Source: Lepidurus packardi (lineage: Eukaryota > Arthropoda > Branchiopoda > Notostraca > Triopsidae). From it: DNA of 64,000 bases. A program made the translations under genes and the position numbers. The notes below the pieces were generated by a model. That model saw only the letters and a list, made by a program, of their open reading frames with translations. It was not told the DNA's origin and ran no database searches. Positions 49,976-61,028 of this stretch are shown in pieces (positions within the stretch are counted from its first letter, which is position 1; each line of letters begins with the position of its first letter). The stretch spans positions 2,919,001 to 2,983,000 of the forward strand of contig JAKZAN010000006.1 of the NCBI GenBank assembly GCA_023053545.1, written 5' to 3'.

Positions 49976-51345
49976 CTAATATGGCCTCGGTGGCAAGGGA
50001 TTCGACGAATGTACAGAGCCGGAGTTTGCGGAAATAGAATTTGGGGCAGCATATACATTTGAGGATGGGTAATAAGCGTTTGCGTAATATGGGGCTGCTC
50101 CTTGCGTAGGGTAGGTTGCCCCGGGTGTTGGGGGGCCACTTGGAACTTGAGCCACTGGATTTGAGCCGACAGGATACGTGTATGGATAAGGATACGCAGC
50201 ATTCGGAAGAGGGAAGCCTAGCATGTAGCTGGCAGCACCCATGCTAGCAGACATTTCTACACTTGCCGGTTGCATAGCTTCCAATCGCTCGTCAAATGCC
50301 GATGTTCCCATGCGTGGCTTTCCAGTATTGTTGGCTGCTGCTGACAGTTCAGGTCGTTTCCCGCTTGGTAATGATGAAACAGCGCCGGCAATGGCTGCAG
50401 TCGATACGTTAAGAAGTGGCGAATCAGGCCGGGACGTCTGAGATTGCGAGTACAAATCCAGTACTTGATGGCATGTGTCTAAAAAAATGGTCTGTTCTAT
50501 AGGTTTGATGTCAAAGTGACTCTTTCGCGTTACCTTCCAGAATATCCAAGGTGATGTCCTCTACGAATGCATCCCACCATCGCAAATGCCTGGGTTGTTT
50601 ATCCTTCCAGTCTTGTACTTCAAACTTGCTTAATTTACCGGCAAGGTAGATGAGCGCTATGCCAATAATCTCTGGTTCCCATTGCAAACAAAGTGTTGTA
50701 CACAAACTAGAAAATACATGGTTTATAATAAAACAAGAAAGTTACATGTACACCTACCTGTCGTTTACAAAGGTCCAAGCCATTTGTACCATTTTTTGAA
50801 GCTTGACTTTATCCCCTCGCAGACATTTGGCATATTGGATGAGGTAGCGGTAGGGGTGTTCCACTTGGAGGTCAAACTGAATAGTTTGAAGAAGAATTCG
50901 CTCCATGGTCATGACTTCTTCTTTGGGATCGGATCCAAACTGATTGTAGTGTGCATCGGAGAGCAAACCCTTGGCAGCTTTGATAATATCTTTGCATTTC
51001 TTTGGAGTTTCTTCTACTTTTCCGGCCAAGAAAAGACAACAGCACGCAGTTATCTAAACAAAGAATAGTTACAGCTACTTGTGCTTTCCGAAAATGACCG
51101 AATGATTTTAGATATTTAAGGCTTACGTAGCGTGGAAATTCCTGAAAAGTATGAAACATGTAAAAGCGATGAAAGTATACAACGCCAGTGGCCATAGTAT
51201 CATAGCGAAGACCCATTTTGGTACCAACGTCAATGATGAAGCGGGCTCCTTCTCGCCGGTATCGGCATTCAGTCTCATAATCCAGGCCAGCTTGGATACT
51301 GGGAGTGTTGCGCAAATCTTTCTTGTCATAATACCAGCAAGGCAT
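49976..51345 (-). CDS. CCNK: Cyclin K, regulatory subunit of CDK12/CDK13
   Basis: Exons 51345-51127, 51053-50758, 50706-50534 and 50478-49976, 396 aa. [110 protein letters not shown] and [16 protein letters not shown] follow cyclin K through both cyclin boxes (residues about 20-250). A shorter Pro/Tyr/Ala/Asn-rich tail ([13 protein letters not shown]..) replaces the long Pro-rich tail of vertebrates. With CDK12/13 it phosphorylates the RNA polymerase II CTD. The 503-bp gap between this stop and the TOMM40 start has no gene. Confidence 0.96.
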
Positions 51346-51662
51346 GATTTACGCCACCTCTATTATATTTATACATTTAATAATTAAACTAACTACTATA
51401 TTCGTAATTTACCGGATACTTAAGAACAAACACCCGTGAAGTTGACTGTAAACAAATCCCACCGTGCGACAAAACAAGTAAAAGGTAAGAGGCGTGGCTT
51501 GGAGACGCTAAATGACCCCTGACGAATAGAAATACGGAAATGCGAGTTGCGTTTTCCGAAGCAGTAGCTCCTTCATATGCTGTAAGAATCTTTATACGGC
51601 TTGTCTGATAAATATTGGTACTTGACTGTATTAAGCTTAACATCATCAACACATTTAGCTCT

Positions 51663-52344
51663 TTAGTAGTAATTACCCATATTGTAACCATAACTTGGTG
51701 CAGGATAGGAACTGTAACCAGGTTTTCCGTACCCATAACCACTAAATCCATAAGATGGGGATGGGTAAGCGGGAGCATAACTTGGTTGATAAGAAGGGTA
51801 GCTTGGCTGGTACGAAGGATAACTTGGTTGGTAAGATGGGTAAGCTGGAGCAGTATATGAAGGGTAAGCAACAGGAGCAGAATATGATGGATAAGCAGGA
51901 GTAGCGTAACTTGCTCCATAGGATGGTGCAGCATAACTTGCTCCATAGGATGGTGCAGCATAACTTGCTCCATAGGATGGTGCAGCATAACTTGCTCCAT
52001 AGGATGGTGCAGCATAACTTCCGTACGACGGCGCAGCGTAGCCGTAAGATGGGCTTGGATAAGCTGGGGCGTAAGAAGGATACGCTGGAGCATATGAGGG
52101 GTATGCCGGGGCAGGGTATCCATAGGAGGGTGCTGCAGGATAGGCAGGGGCATAGCTTCCATACGAAGGTGCTGCATAACCTCCGTAGGACGGGGCAGGA
52201 TAACTGGCTCCGTAATTGCAGGCAGCAATGCTTACCAAAGCCAAGACGGCTAGCGTAACAGCTTGGCCTAGGCAGAATGAGATATAAGTTTATCAAAATG
52301 AAATTGCCTTTGCTTTTTGAAAAATATAATAGTTTACCTTTCAT
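51663..52344 (-). CDS. Secreted Tyr/Pro/Ala/Ser-rich repeat protein
   Basis: Exons 52344-52338 (MKG) and 52267-51663, 203 aa. Signal peptide (MKGQAVTLAVLALVSIAAC), then almost pure low-complexity APSYG, AYPSYAP, APSYGASYA and QPSYPSY repeats, ending YGYNMGNYY. No folded domain. Composition fits a structural extracellular protein (cuticle, byssus- or silk-like adhesive, or egg covering); Tyr-rich repeats are typical dityrosine cross-linking substrates (inference). The start is set by the split signal exon (7 bp of coding in exon 1) and the TATA box 100 bp upstream. It is outside the WDR7 cluster and shares no domain with it. Confidence 0.85.
51907..52014 (-). repeat. 27-bp tandem repeat, four copies, in the Tyr-rich gene
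   Basis: Four consecutive identical 27-bp units encoding SYGASYAAP-type peptides; a fifth, diverged unit follows. Frame-preserving period. Confidence 0.93.
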
Positions 52345-52446
52345 GGCTAAAGTTGAGAAAAAAAGAACGAGTAAACGACTGAACTGAATCTGCTCCAATG
52401 GACGCAGCCAAAGAGACTGGTGCAGTTTTAGGTTCTGAATTGTTCC

Positions 52447-52453
52447 TTTTATA
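52447..52453 (-). promoter_or_regulatory. TATA box of the Tyr-rich gene
   Basis: TATAAAA on the minus strand, about 100 bp upstream of the ATG at 52344. Confidence 0.65.
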
Positions 52454-53764
52454 GAAGTCCAGTATTGTGGAAAAGGTGAACTTGTCCGTCACATTCTCGA
52501 AGCTTTCTTTTCGTAGTGGGCCACGTTGTGTGCACAACTTCGGCGTGGAACATGTCAAGAATTCGTATATCAAACTCCAAACGCGTGTCAATCCGTTTCA
52601 GAAGTAAGGGAAAGGAGATTTCCCAATCGACGGAGGTTTCTTTTCAAATATCGTCGGGATGGGGATCCCCTAGTACAAAACAGTCACAATCTTGTTGAAG
52701 ATATCCGAGCCCATTGTATACAGGTTTTACTCGGTAGTTATTGCTGACAATCGATATGTTTTGTTCGGCGTTACCGGGTTTAGGCCCTAGCAAAAGAAAA
52801 AGGCAAGCCCCTATAGTGCGCAAATACAGTCCGGAAGTGTGACCATCTGCTTCCTTTGCATGACCTCCGCTCTGTAGCTCCATGGGTCACATACCCCCAT
52901 CAAGTTCAGGTTTTTGGTGGGGAGATACGGAACTTGGGGTGCCACACAATAAACATCCTTTTTGTCCCGTGCCAAACAAGGAGACAACCAGCCAGCTGCC
53001 TATTATGTATCCTTTCGACGCAACGTGTTAAAAGCCATAATTGCCCCCCCCCCCCCCAAGAAAGAAAGTAGTCTTCCACCGCACCTGACCTTCTTAGGTG
53101 ATTTGTCCTATACAGCGGAAATCGAACTTTTTTTGTGCATATAAGTAAATTTGCTACACTTCGAGGGTATTGATAGGCGTGCCGTTTAACTTGGTGTGAG
53201 CTGAAGTTTCCTTCCTTCCTTGCTCCAGTACAACTTCCTTCCTCCTATTTATTGATTAGTGCAGTATGTGTGTATATGTGTGTAAAGCACTTCCTTCTGC
53301 TACGTTCCCTGCTTCAAAGAACCCCTCTCCCCGATAGTATCCCCAGCCCCTCCTTTCCAAAAATCGGCTTCCTCTTCCTGTCAGTTACTACCGTACAAAG
53401 AGACAAGGTATGGACACGGACTTTTACCGTCAGTCTGCGTCGTGTGTCCGAACAAGTCACATACTTATGAGCTTACAGCAACATTTGCGCAAACGTAAAC
53501 CTAAACAGCACGTGCCAGTCTTTCAGACAAATTCTTATTGGGAAACCAGCAAATGTCTGTCAACGCGTGCTAAACTCTTCATACTGTGGCCCCGTGGACA
53601 TTTATGTTCGTGTAAGAAACCTTCATATTAATTGCGAGCAAAGCTGCCAGTGTCTCGAGACCGGAAGTGAGTCAGGAGTAATCAATATTAGGCTTAGCGT
53701 GGAACGTTCTTGGCAATTACGTCTAGCTGTCACAGCTGTAGACACAAACGATCTGGACCCAGCC
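52454..53764. other. Intergenic region with a C14 homopolymer
   Basis: No gene supported; 53,044-53,057 is a run of 14 C. The open frame entering the PNT gene from about 53,567 has no ATG until 53,765. Confidence 0.5.
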
Positions 53765-54532
53765 ATGCAAACCGAAACGTATTACCCGGATTGTGTAGCC
53801 TTTTTCCAGAAACTCGGTCCCAAGACGGACTTGCCGTCAGGTAAAAAACACATTGCACATCCAGAATGTCTAAAAGCGTACTAGTTAAACATTTGCTTCA
53901 TGTTAAACTAACGGAGTTTGTTTTTAAAAATCAGATCCCCGTACTTGGAGTCGGGAAGACGTTTGGCAATGGCTTCGGGTGTCGGAAAAGCAGCACCAGT
54001 TACCTCCAATCAGCCGCGACCGATTTCACATGAACGGAAAAGCGTTGTGCTTGATGAACCTGGATATGTTCGTGCAAAGAGTTCCTTTGGGCGGCAAACT
54101 GCTCTACAAGGACTTTCAACTGCGGTTATCCACAGCCATGTACAAACGTTAGTTCCTTACCCACGTTTTTCTTCATAAACAGAATTTAAAACCCTTCCGG
54201 AACTAAAGAACCAAATCGGAGAGGACATGTTGTGTGTTACTAGTCACCATTCATGTATTGTATTCATGTTTTACAAAAAAAAAAATATCAATATTGTAAA
54301 TCACAGAAGAGTACAGCGCCTTTTTGCCTTGTCCTTTTTATTTGCTCTTGTTTTTGGTCTTCAGTGCTGCTACAGCCGATTGCCATTTGTGTCGCCACAC
54401 GGAAATGTCTTGGCCTTGAACCTTTTTCGTACTGACAATCTTCTGAGCCGGTTGTTCCCACCTGGAACCAACGAAAACAAAAGTGTATTTAAAGATTCTT
54501 ATTTCCTTAATAATAAATGCAAGGAAAGGTAG
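53765..54532 (+). CDS. PNT (SAM-pointed) domain-only protein, Mae/Edl-like ETS modulator
   Basis: Exons 53765-53840, 53935-54147 and a 3' exon from 54183, modelled to the stop at 54532. The PNT domain runs from about residue 22: TDLPSDPRTWSREDVWQWL, a middle segment, RFHMNGKALCLMN, VQRVPLGGKLLYKDF. DPR-W-R-DV and MNGKALCL are hallmarks of the TEL/Yan/Mae subgroup. No ETS DNA-binding domain follows: the next gene starts on the other strand at once. A PNT-only protein of this type (Drosophila Mae/Edl) binds Yan and Pointed and controls their polymerisation and phosphorylation downstream of Ras/MAPK. The start (MQTETYY) is the only in-frame ATG. The C-terminal tail after the domain is poorly protein-like, and an alternative acceptor near 54,373 is possible, so the 3' end is uncertain. 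Confidence 0.72.
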
Positions 54533-56825
54533 CGGAAATGTACCATATGCTTAGAGCTTTGTGAATTTCCGGCAGCATATCTTCCGCTTTGCGTAGCACT
54601 CCGAGTCGAGAATGCAACTCAGGAACTAATTCGTCGTGCTGTGCTTTCCAAGCTTCATTGACGTGACGTTCTAAGCCTAAGGGCAAGAACAGGAAAATAA
54701 TAAAAAAACAACAACAAAAAAACACTAACGGATGACGGAAAATCTTAATGGGCATACTTTGGGATTTCAGGCGACCTCTGTCGACCCAGTCGTTGCTAGA
54801 TTCCTGCATGTTTGCCACGTGCCAAACATGCCACGACTTTTGTTTCCGAGTTTGCAGCTGTAGGTTACCACAGACCGTCAAAACGCGTTCCGGTGACAGG
54901 AAACGCTGGGCATCCAAACCTTGCAACATCTTCCGTAGCTCGCCATCAGCTTCGCACTCATTCGATCCGGATACAGCGGGCAAACAAAAACGGTAAATCG
55001 CCCTAATTTTAATTGTAAATTAAGCAAGTGTAAAATAATGAAAAAAAGCTTGTTACTTGGCTTGTGAAATGGGTGACAACTGCCAAATGGGAGTTTTAGA
55101 TAGATCCTGAACCAGACTTGCAATCGGGTTTTTATTTCCCGTGAGTAGAAGATCCAATCCTGCCATGTGCCCTGGTAAATCAGATTTGAGTATTTTGTAA
55201 TTCTTGTGTTGACAGTCCCCTATCCGTTGGCCCACGCCAATATTCCTCTTCGCTACAGTCTTGATCATCAATGCTAAGCGATCCTAGTAACAGGAAAAAA
55301 ATATTTTTCTATTTTTGCAAAACAAGAAAACTGATACCGAAATAAGGGTATTTTCTTCAACTTTAGACAAATTAGTTTTCCACTCCTTTTGCTGCTCTTC
55401 CCAGGAAGCATTCTGCCGTTGAAACTCTTCCATTGATTTTTTTAGGTAAGCAATGGCAGCTTCAAGCTTGCTGGTCTGTAACTGAAGTGAAATATACACT
55501 CGTGCATTTTGCAGAAATTCAGGCTCTGGCCCGGTTTGTTCCTAAGATGTTTATTTATAACATTTAAAGAACGAAACATACGCGACTGTGCACCTCTAAT
55601 TGCAAGTAGATTATTCGTTCCATTTGTTCCAAGTTTCCCTGTAAAGCTGCTAGTACTTTCTGAGATTTATTCGTAGCCAGCTTTGATTTGGCGTGAAGCC
55701 ATGACAGCTCTTGTAGCAACGACTGTAGGGACTTCAGCCCGTACTCTTCGTCGCTTTCCAGCTTCAACCTATGACAAGAAATTTTACCTTCATTAAGTCT
55801 TATGCTTTGGAAAAATTTACTTCAATTCTTCAGCATTTTTATGCCAATCCATGTTTTGGCTCTTCAGCTTCAACTGAGACAAATTAGCAACGAGATGTTC
55901 TTCCAAGCATTTTAATAAAAGAGTCGATGAACCCTGTGACATAAGCTGCTGGGTTAACTGTACCAGCTGCGTTTTGTTGACTTGACCAGATCCATGCAAA
56001 CCTGCTTCCAAGAACTCTTCAAACGTTTTGCAAGTTTCGGTAACTACCAACTTAAAAATTTCCAATTTAGTAGCTAAAATTTAACGTTAGAAGACCACTT
56101 TACCTTATAGCTATGATAGTCTGGCTTCTCATCACACAGTAATCCGTCCTTCACGACGTCCAGCCCTGCTCTGAGCTTAGAATACCGTTCGGTCTGAAGA
56201 GCGACATTTTCCCCATATAATCGAAGCATAGATTCTGATTGATGTGCATTATGCTTGCCCTTTTTCAACTGAATCGATGATGTTTCTTAAGGAAAATGGT
56301 AACATTAGCTAAACAAACGCATTTCAGAAAGTTACCAGTGTCGGAAATTCGTTTCCTAAGATCTTGACAAGACGATTGCGCCTTTTCCAACGTCTTTTCC
56401 AAATTTGTGACTTCTTTGGCCAGATCAAGTTCCTCTTGTTCCAGCTCGATCAACTTCAGGTCCTAAGTCATTAAGTTTTTTTTTTTCAGAAAGAAAAGCG
56501 AGTAGTATGCGGGTACCTTAGATTTCGGGCTCTTTTTCAAGTTGTCGAGTCTCAAGTTGCTTTTAATGTGATTAATGTTTTCAGCAGACTTGACGCGTGT
56601 AATAAAGAACGACCATAAATCCTGATATTGCCCTTTGCATATGCTAGAATTAAAAATTTTCCAATAAAAAAGAGCGTTTTCACGTTTATACAACCATAAT
56701 AAAAACAATGTTTCTACGCACCACTTTAAGTCTTCTACAGAGGGACTTATGTTGCAAGGATTGTGACCAACCATTTCTTCAGTCAGCCACCTGTGTAAAG
56801 CCACAACTGTGTTATCCGTTTCCAT
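54507..56825 (-). CDS. HAUS5: HAUS augmin-like complex subunit 5
   Basis: Ten exons: 56825-56722, 56643-56517, 56462-56336, 56285-56136, 56073-55821, 55768-55582, 55541-55338, 55283-55057, 55002-54758 and 54676-54507, 597 aa. WLTEEMVGHNP, then CICKGQYQDLWSFFITRV and NINHIKSNLRLDNLKKSP match the HAUS5 N-terminus; the rest is mostly coiled coil (ELEQEELDLAKEVTNLEKTL, LEAAIAYLKKSMEEFQRQ). Augmin recruits gamma-tubulin to spindle microtubules for branching nucleation. The exon 4/5 junction is the weak point: the obvious GTAAAG donor would leave only a 30-bp intron and the wrong frame, so I used GTGATG (62-bp intron, in frame). The coding end overlaps the modelled PNT tail by 26 bp. Confidence 0.82.
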
Positions 56826-56829
56826 CCTT

Positions 56830-57051
56830 CTATTCTACGTCCAATACGGGTGATACACAGATGGTGTTATTGTTTGAAAATTTCCTTCTATGTTTGCGTG
56901 TTTCAATTTTCGTTTCCGTTCGGTGCGGTTTAAAATCCGCCGCTGCTTCAACATGACGGCTAAGAGCTGACCAACTTGGTGTCACTAAAATACAAAATGC
57001 GAGCAGAAAAACTCGAAACGCCATGCGAATCTGCATTTCTGCTTGGTCCAT
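56830..57051 (-). CDS. Small signal-peptide ORF immediately upstream of HAUS5
   Basis: 73 aa from the first ATG, or 64 aa from the ATG at 57024, which gives a textbook leader (MAFRVFLLAFCILVTPSWSA) followed by a basic, Cys-poor peptide (KPHRTETKIETRKHRRK) ending CVSPVLDVE. The stop is four bases (AAGG) before the HAUS5 ATG. Either it is a separate small protein, a dicistronic message with HAUS5, or an upstream ORF with a chance hydrophobic start. No family recognised; the reading is only supported by the leader and position. Confidence 0.35.
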   Translation of the reverse strand: MDQAEMQIRMAFRVFLLAFCILVTPSWSALSRHVEAAADFKPHRTETKIETRKHRRKFSNNNTICVSPVLDVE

Positions 57052-57953
57052 TCGATTTGCCGTTCCACATTTTAGTCATTGTGGAAAGGCGAATGGTGAA
57101 TAATGTCCAAAATGTATAGCTTTGGGCAAGTTACCTTTCACCTGTATAGTCAGTTGAAGATTTCTACAACGCATGGTGAAAAAAAAACAAAAAAAACCTT
57201 TGCCTTCTATTTCGGAACTGTCGACTTCGGCAACGAAATCACCCGGCCAATAAAGATCGAACGGTTAACATTGCGTGCGCATGCCGCTTATCTACTCAGC
57301 CGAGTTCACCGATTCAGCCAATACGAAAATTGGTTTGGCCAGATTTGCATGGAAATTGTACAGTGTGATTGGCTGGAGGTTTAACCTATTATATTATGGA
57401 CCTGTCCACTATATGGATTTTTCTTTATCCCGTACTTTTTGTATGTTTTACCTTTCGTTAATATGACGATTACATTATATTATTTGTTTCATACATTTTA
57501 TCTGGATCATTGTTCGTTGGTGTAATAATGCAAATTTTGGTATACGTATTGTTTATTGGGAAATACTCGTAATTTTATTAATCAGTTTATTTTACTTTCA
57601 AGAGATTCTTGTTTTCGCAGAAGTTCTTAGGTTGGTTATTTAGAAAATTTAAAATTTGCATTCTATAGGGAGTTAGTATCACTCCGTTTCGCAAATTGTT
57701 TTGCATTTTAGTTCCCCTCCGCACCCATGATTTTGTACAGTTTCACATTTTATGCGTTTCGCATTTTTGTAACACCCGAGCCAATGGTAAAAGTTAACCC
57801 GCTTTCATTCTACTTGAGTGTAACCATCGCAACAAGGGCTCCACGCCAAGAGAAGTTGTTTGTATGGGTCGAGCATTTCACCGAGACGGGTCGGTTTCGG
57901 GTTCGGTATGCAATATAATTATAGGTATCGCATCGCGGACGTGGAAAACAAAC
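57052..57953. other. Intergenic between HAUS5 and the serpin
   Basis: Divergent promoter region. The frames at 57,103-57,384 and 57,727-57,918 lack support. Nothing else seen. Confidence 0.5.
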
Positions 57954-60607
57954 ATGACCGAGTCGACAACCTACGATAAGCTTTTTGGGGTAGATTACAG
58001 GGGCGGTGGTCAGGAGCCAAAGTTCAGTTTTTTTCAGTCTACCAAAGGTAATACAGTAATGTACATTTATTAATTGAGTCATTTTATGATGTTTAACGGT
58101 TATATCTTGACAGGGAAAGTGTTCCTAGGAAGTTTAGTGGCGATTGCCGTCATTTCGACAACGACAGCAGCTCTTACGATGGCTTCTCAGAATCAGGAGC
58201 AACAAGCTGAGGCTGCAAATCCCCAACTTTCATCCGCCGTAGCCCAAGCGACAGCGAAATTTTGTTTGGATCTTTACAAAGTATTCGCTTTAGTTAGTGT
58301 TCAATACCTTCATTTTTGTTCTATTTTTTTTAGGATGTAGCTTCCAATGTACAGAGCTCTGACAACATCTTCCTCTCGCCTTTTAGCATTAACGCCGCCC
58401 TGGGAATGACTTTGGCAGGGGCCAGGGGGAACACTGCATCGCAAATGATAGCAGGATTACATTTGCCTCAAGATCCTGATGTAGTTCATGCCGGATTCCA
58501 ACAATTACTTAGCCAAATGAAGAGCAATGAGAATTATACCCTGGAAACTGCCAACCGTATGTATGTCAACCAGGGATTCAAGCTGCTAGAAAGCTTCCAA
58601 ACTTTATTGGAAAATAATTATTTGGCTTCTGCCGAGAACGTCGACTTTGCTGATGAAACCAAGGCACGTACATCAATCAACGATTGGGTGGCTGAGATTA
58701 CGAGGCAAAAGATTAAAGATTTGATTGCTCCTGGTACTAAAAAAAAAAAAAAAAAAAAAAAATCTAATTGTGTCACTTGTTAATAGGTATTTTAAACGAG
58801 CTAACTCGTCTGGTACTAGTGAATGCCATTTACTTCAAGGGAAAATGGAAGAAACCGTTCGATAAGGAAAATACTATCGATCGTCCTTTTCATACATCCG
58901 CATTGACGTCAGTGCAAGTTCCTATGATGCGTAGAGAGGAAAGTTTTCGTTTGGGTTACCTGGAAGATCTGAAAACTCGCGTTTTGGAGATACCTTACAA
59001 TGTAAAACAAAAACAAAATTTTATAAAAAAGAAAGGCTAATATGGTAATCTTGATTAGGATCCGAGGTTGGCTATGCTAATTTTCTTGCCCGATGAAGTA
59101 GAGGGCATTAAACTGTTGGAAGAGAAAGTGCAGGATTTACCCTTGTTGGACATTGACTCACTTTTGCGTACCACGAAAGTAAACGTGGTTCTCCCCAAAT
59201 TTAAAGTGGAGCTTTCAGTTTCACTCAATGATCATCTCATGAACGTAAGCTTTTCAAAATTCAAAGCTTTTTCCGGTCAATTCATAGTGTTATTATTTAT
59301 ATGCAGTTGGGCATCACGGATCTGTTTGATGGGAAAAAAGCTGATTTGTCTGGTATTACTGGCCGTAACGATTTGGTCGTTTCTAAAGTCATTCATAAGG
59401 CGTTTATTGAAGTAAACGAGGAAGGTAGCGAGGCTGCAGCAGCCACTGGTAAGTTCATTTTCATTAAAGATTACATTCGCATGCTTTGCTTGTGGCGTCC
59501 TTTTGGTTTTTTGAAAACGTTGTTGCTTCTTTAAGAAAAATAGTTGAAGGGTTGTGTTGTCATTATTTTATATCGGTTACAGCTGCGGTGGTGCGTATGA
59601 AACGGTCCATGGATATGGGACCAGAACCTTTTATTGCGGATCACCCATTTTTATTTAGCATTCGCGATTCTCGCTCAGGAATCCACCTCTTTATGGGAAG
59701 ATTAACCGAGCCTCTTTCTGTGATGAAAGTAGGAGCACATGATGAATTGTGAAATTTTTTTCTTAAACATTTGAAAGGCAGCATTGATGAACTTTAATGT
59801 GAGGCACGCGCGGCTTTGGGATTTTTGTGTATTTTTTTTTTACTTGGTCTTGTATTCTTCCGTTCGTTACTCGTTTAAAAGCTTTACAACAAACATGAGC
59901 GCACTCAAAACTTCGAGTTGATTCACTTTTATTTTACACAGCTGTGATCATGATGTTGCGTTCCATGCCGATGAATAGGACTCCGCCCTTTGTTGCCGAT
60001 CATCCCTTTTTGTTTATGATAAGGGATTCGGTAACCAAAGTCGTTCTATTTGCCGGACGTTTGGCTGCTCCGCAGTAAAAGGAAGTAAGAAGTACTTGCA
60101 CATAATTGTTTGGCTGATTGCTAGTAGTCGCAATCGATTCAATTGCCTCTCTAAGTCATCTTTCGACCGTTCAAAATTTTACAATTTTTCGTCCCTAGCC
60201 TTCAAACGTGTGATTTTGTAATGAACGGTCAATAGTTTTTATTCCGGAAGGAAATGTTTTATGCTTATTTTTGGTGGCAGAAAACCTGTATTACATAGCT
60301 AGTTTACAACAATACAAGACAAGGAATTGCAAACATTCTGCACAGTAGTTCGTGAATTGTCCCAGGGCTATCATATTCACATTCGTATGTAAGCTTGACT
60401 TTGTTTTCTGTGTGCTATTGAAATATTGAATAACATCTTGAATCTGAATGTTCCTTTCTCCTAGCGGTGGTAATGATGGAGTGCTGCGCTATGATACATG
60501 AAGCCCCAATTCCGCAGTTTGTCGCAGACCATCCCTTTCTGTTTATCATTAGAGACTCAAAAACCAGTTCTGTACTATTTGCCGGATGTTTGAGTCTACC
60601 ACACTAA
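57954..60607 (+). CDS. Serpin with three mutually exclusive reactive-loop exons
   Basis: Constant exons: 57954-58047, 58114-58280, 58334-58733, 58787-59001, 59059-59244 and 59307-59448. Alternative last exons: 7A 59583-59752, 7B 59942-60078, 7C 60465-60607; each starts in phase 1 with Ala and ends with its own stop (about 450 aa). Serpin landmarks: [64 protein letters not shown], and the inhibitory hinge [13 protein letters not shown] ending constant exon 6 at P8. Loops: 7A VVRMKRSM with C-terminal HDEL; 7B VIMMLRSM; 7[10 protein letters not shown]. Each then has [10 protein letters not shown] and IRDS. 7A matches Drosophila Spn42Da (Spn4A), a furin inhibitor retained in the ER. The N-terminus has 31 residues before a hydrophobic stretch ([19 protein letters not shown]), a signal anchor or internal signal; an ATG at 58,087 would give a plain leader. 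Confidence 0.93.
58739..58762 (+). repeat. A24 homopolymer at the start of a serpin intron
   Basis: Begins six bases into the 53-bp intron (GTACTAAAA...). Short intron, so the tract occupies nearly half of it. Confidence 0.9.
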
Positions 60608-60723
60608 GTATTTTTGCCACGGAATATTTACACAGCCATTAGTATTCTTTGTGCTCTGAATAATGCAAGTGGGAAGGTACACTTGCATTCATTTAAGTTA
60701 TAACACTACACGGTATTATGTAT

Positions 60724-60810
60724 AATCGAAAATCATCACTCTTGTTTCTCATAAGGGATTCTGAAACCAAATTCGCACTCTTCGTTGAACGCTTGGTAGC
60801 TCCGCGGTAA
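60724..60810 (+). pseudogene. Decayed fourth reactive-loop exon of the serpin
   Basis: Reads LLFLIRDSETKFALFVERLVAPR then stop, aligning with the end of exons 7B/7C ([18 protein letters not shown]). Upstream the frame shifts at ENHHS, where ADHPF is expected, and no loop or splice acceptor remains. Relic of tandem exon duplication. Confidence 0.75.
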
Positions 60811-60978
60811 TAGAAATAACCTATAACTTTCGGAATACAAGAGCAGTACAAGAATGTGAAACCTCGTATTTTCTGAAGTGTTTAAACTTTTTGGTTATAT
60901 GCTTTAATTCTTAGTATCTCTCAAGTGTTCTTGTGTATATAGCTCCTTTATTTGTGTTCTAGTATTCTGTAAACATCA

Positions 60979-61028
60979 AGGAAGTTGCTCCGCTTCGTAT
61001 CGCTGCTGAGCATCCGTTTCTGTTTTAA
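60979..61028 (+). pseudogene. Decayed fifth reactive-loop exon of the serpin
   Basis: Reads KEVAPLRIAAEHPFLF then an in-frame stop, aligning with [10 protein letters not shown] of exons 7A-7C. The RCL part is gone and the IRDS region is not in frame. Confidence 0.6.

Noticed and set aside
53567-53764. Extending the PNT protein upstream
   Set aside because: Frame stays open but has no ATG, and a TAG acceptor-like site near 53,740 suggests UTR or an unseen exon.
56075-56104. 30-bp intron in HAUS5 using the GTAAAG donor
   Set aside because: Shorter than any other intron here and breaks the frame; the GTGATG donor at 56,135 keeps the frame with a 62-bp intron.
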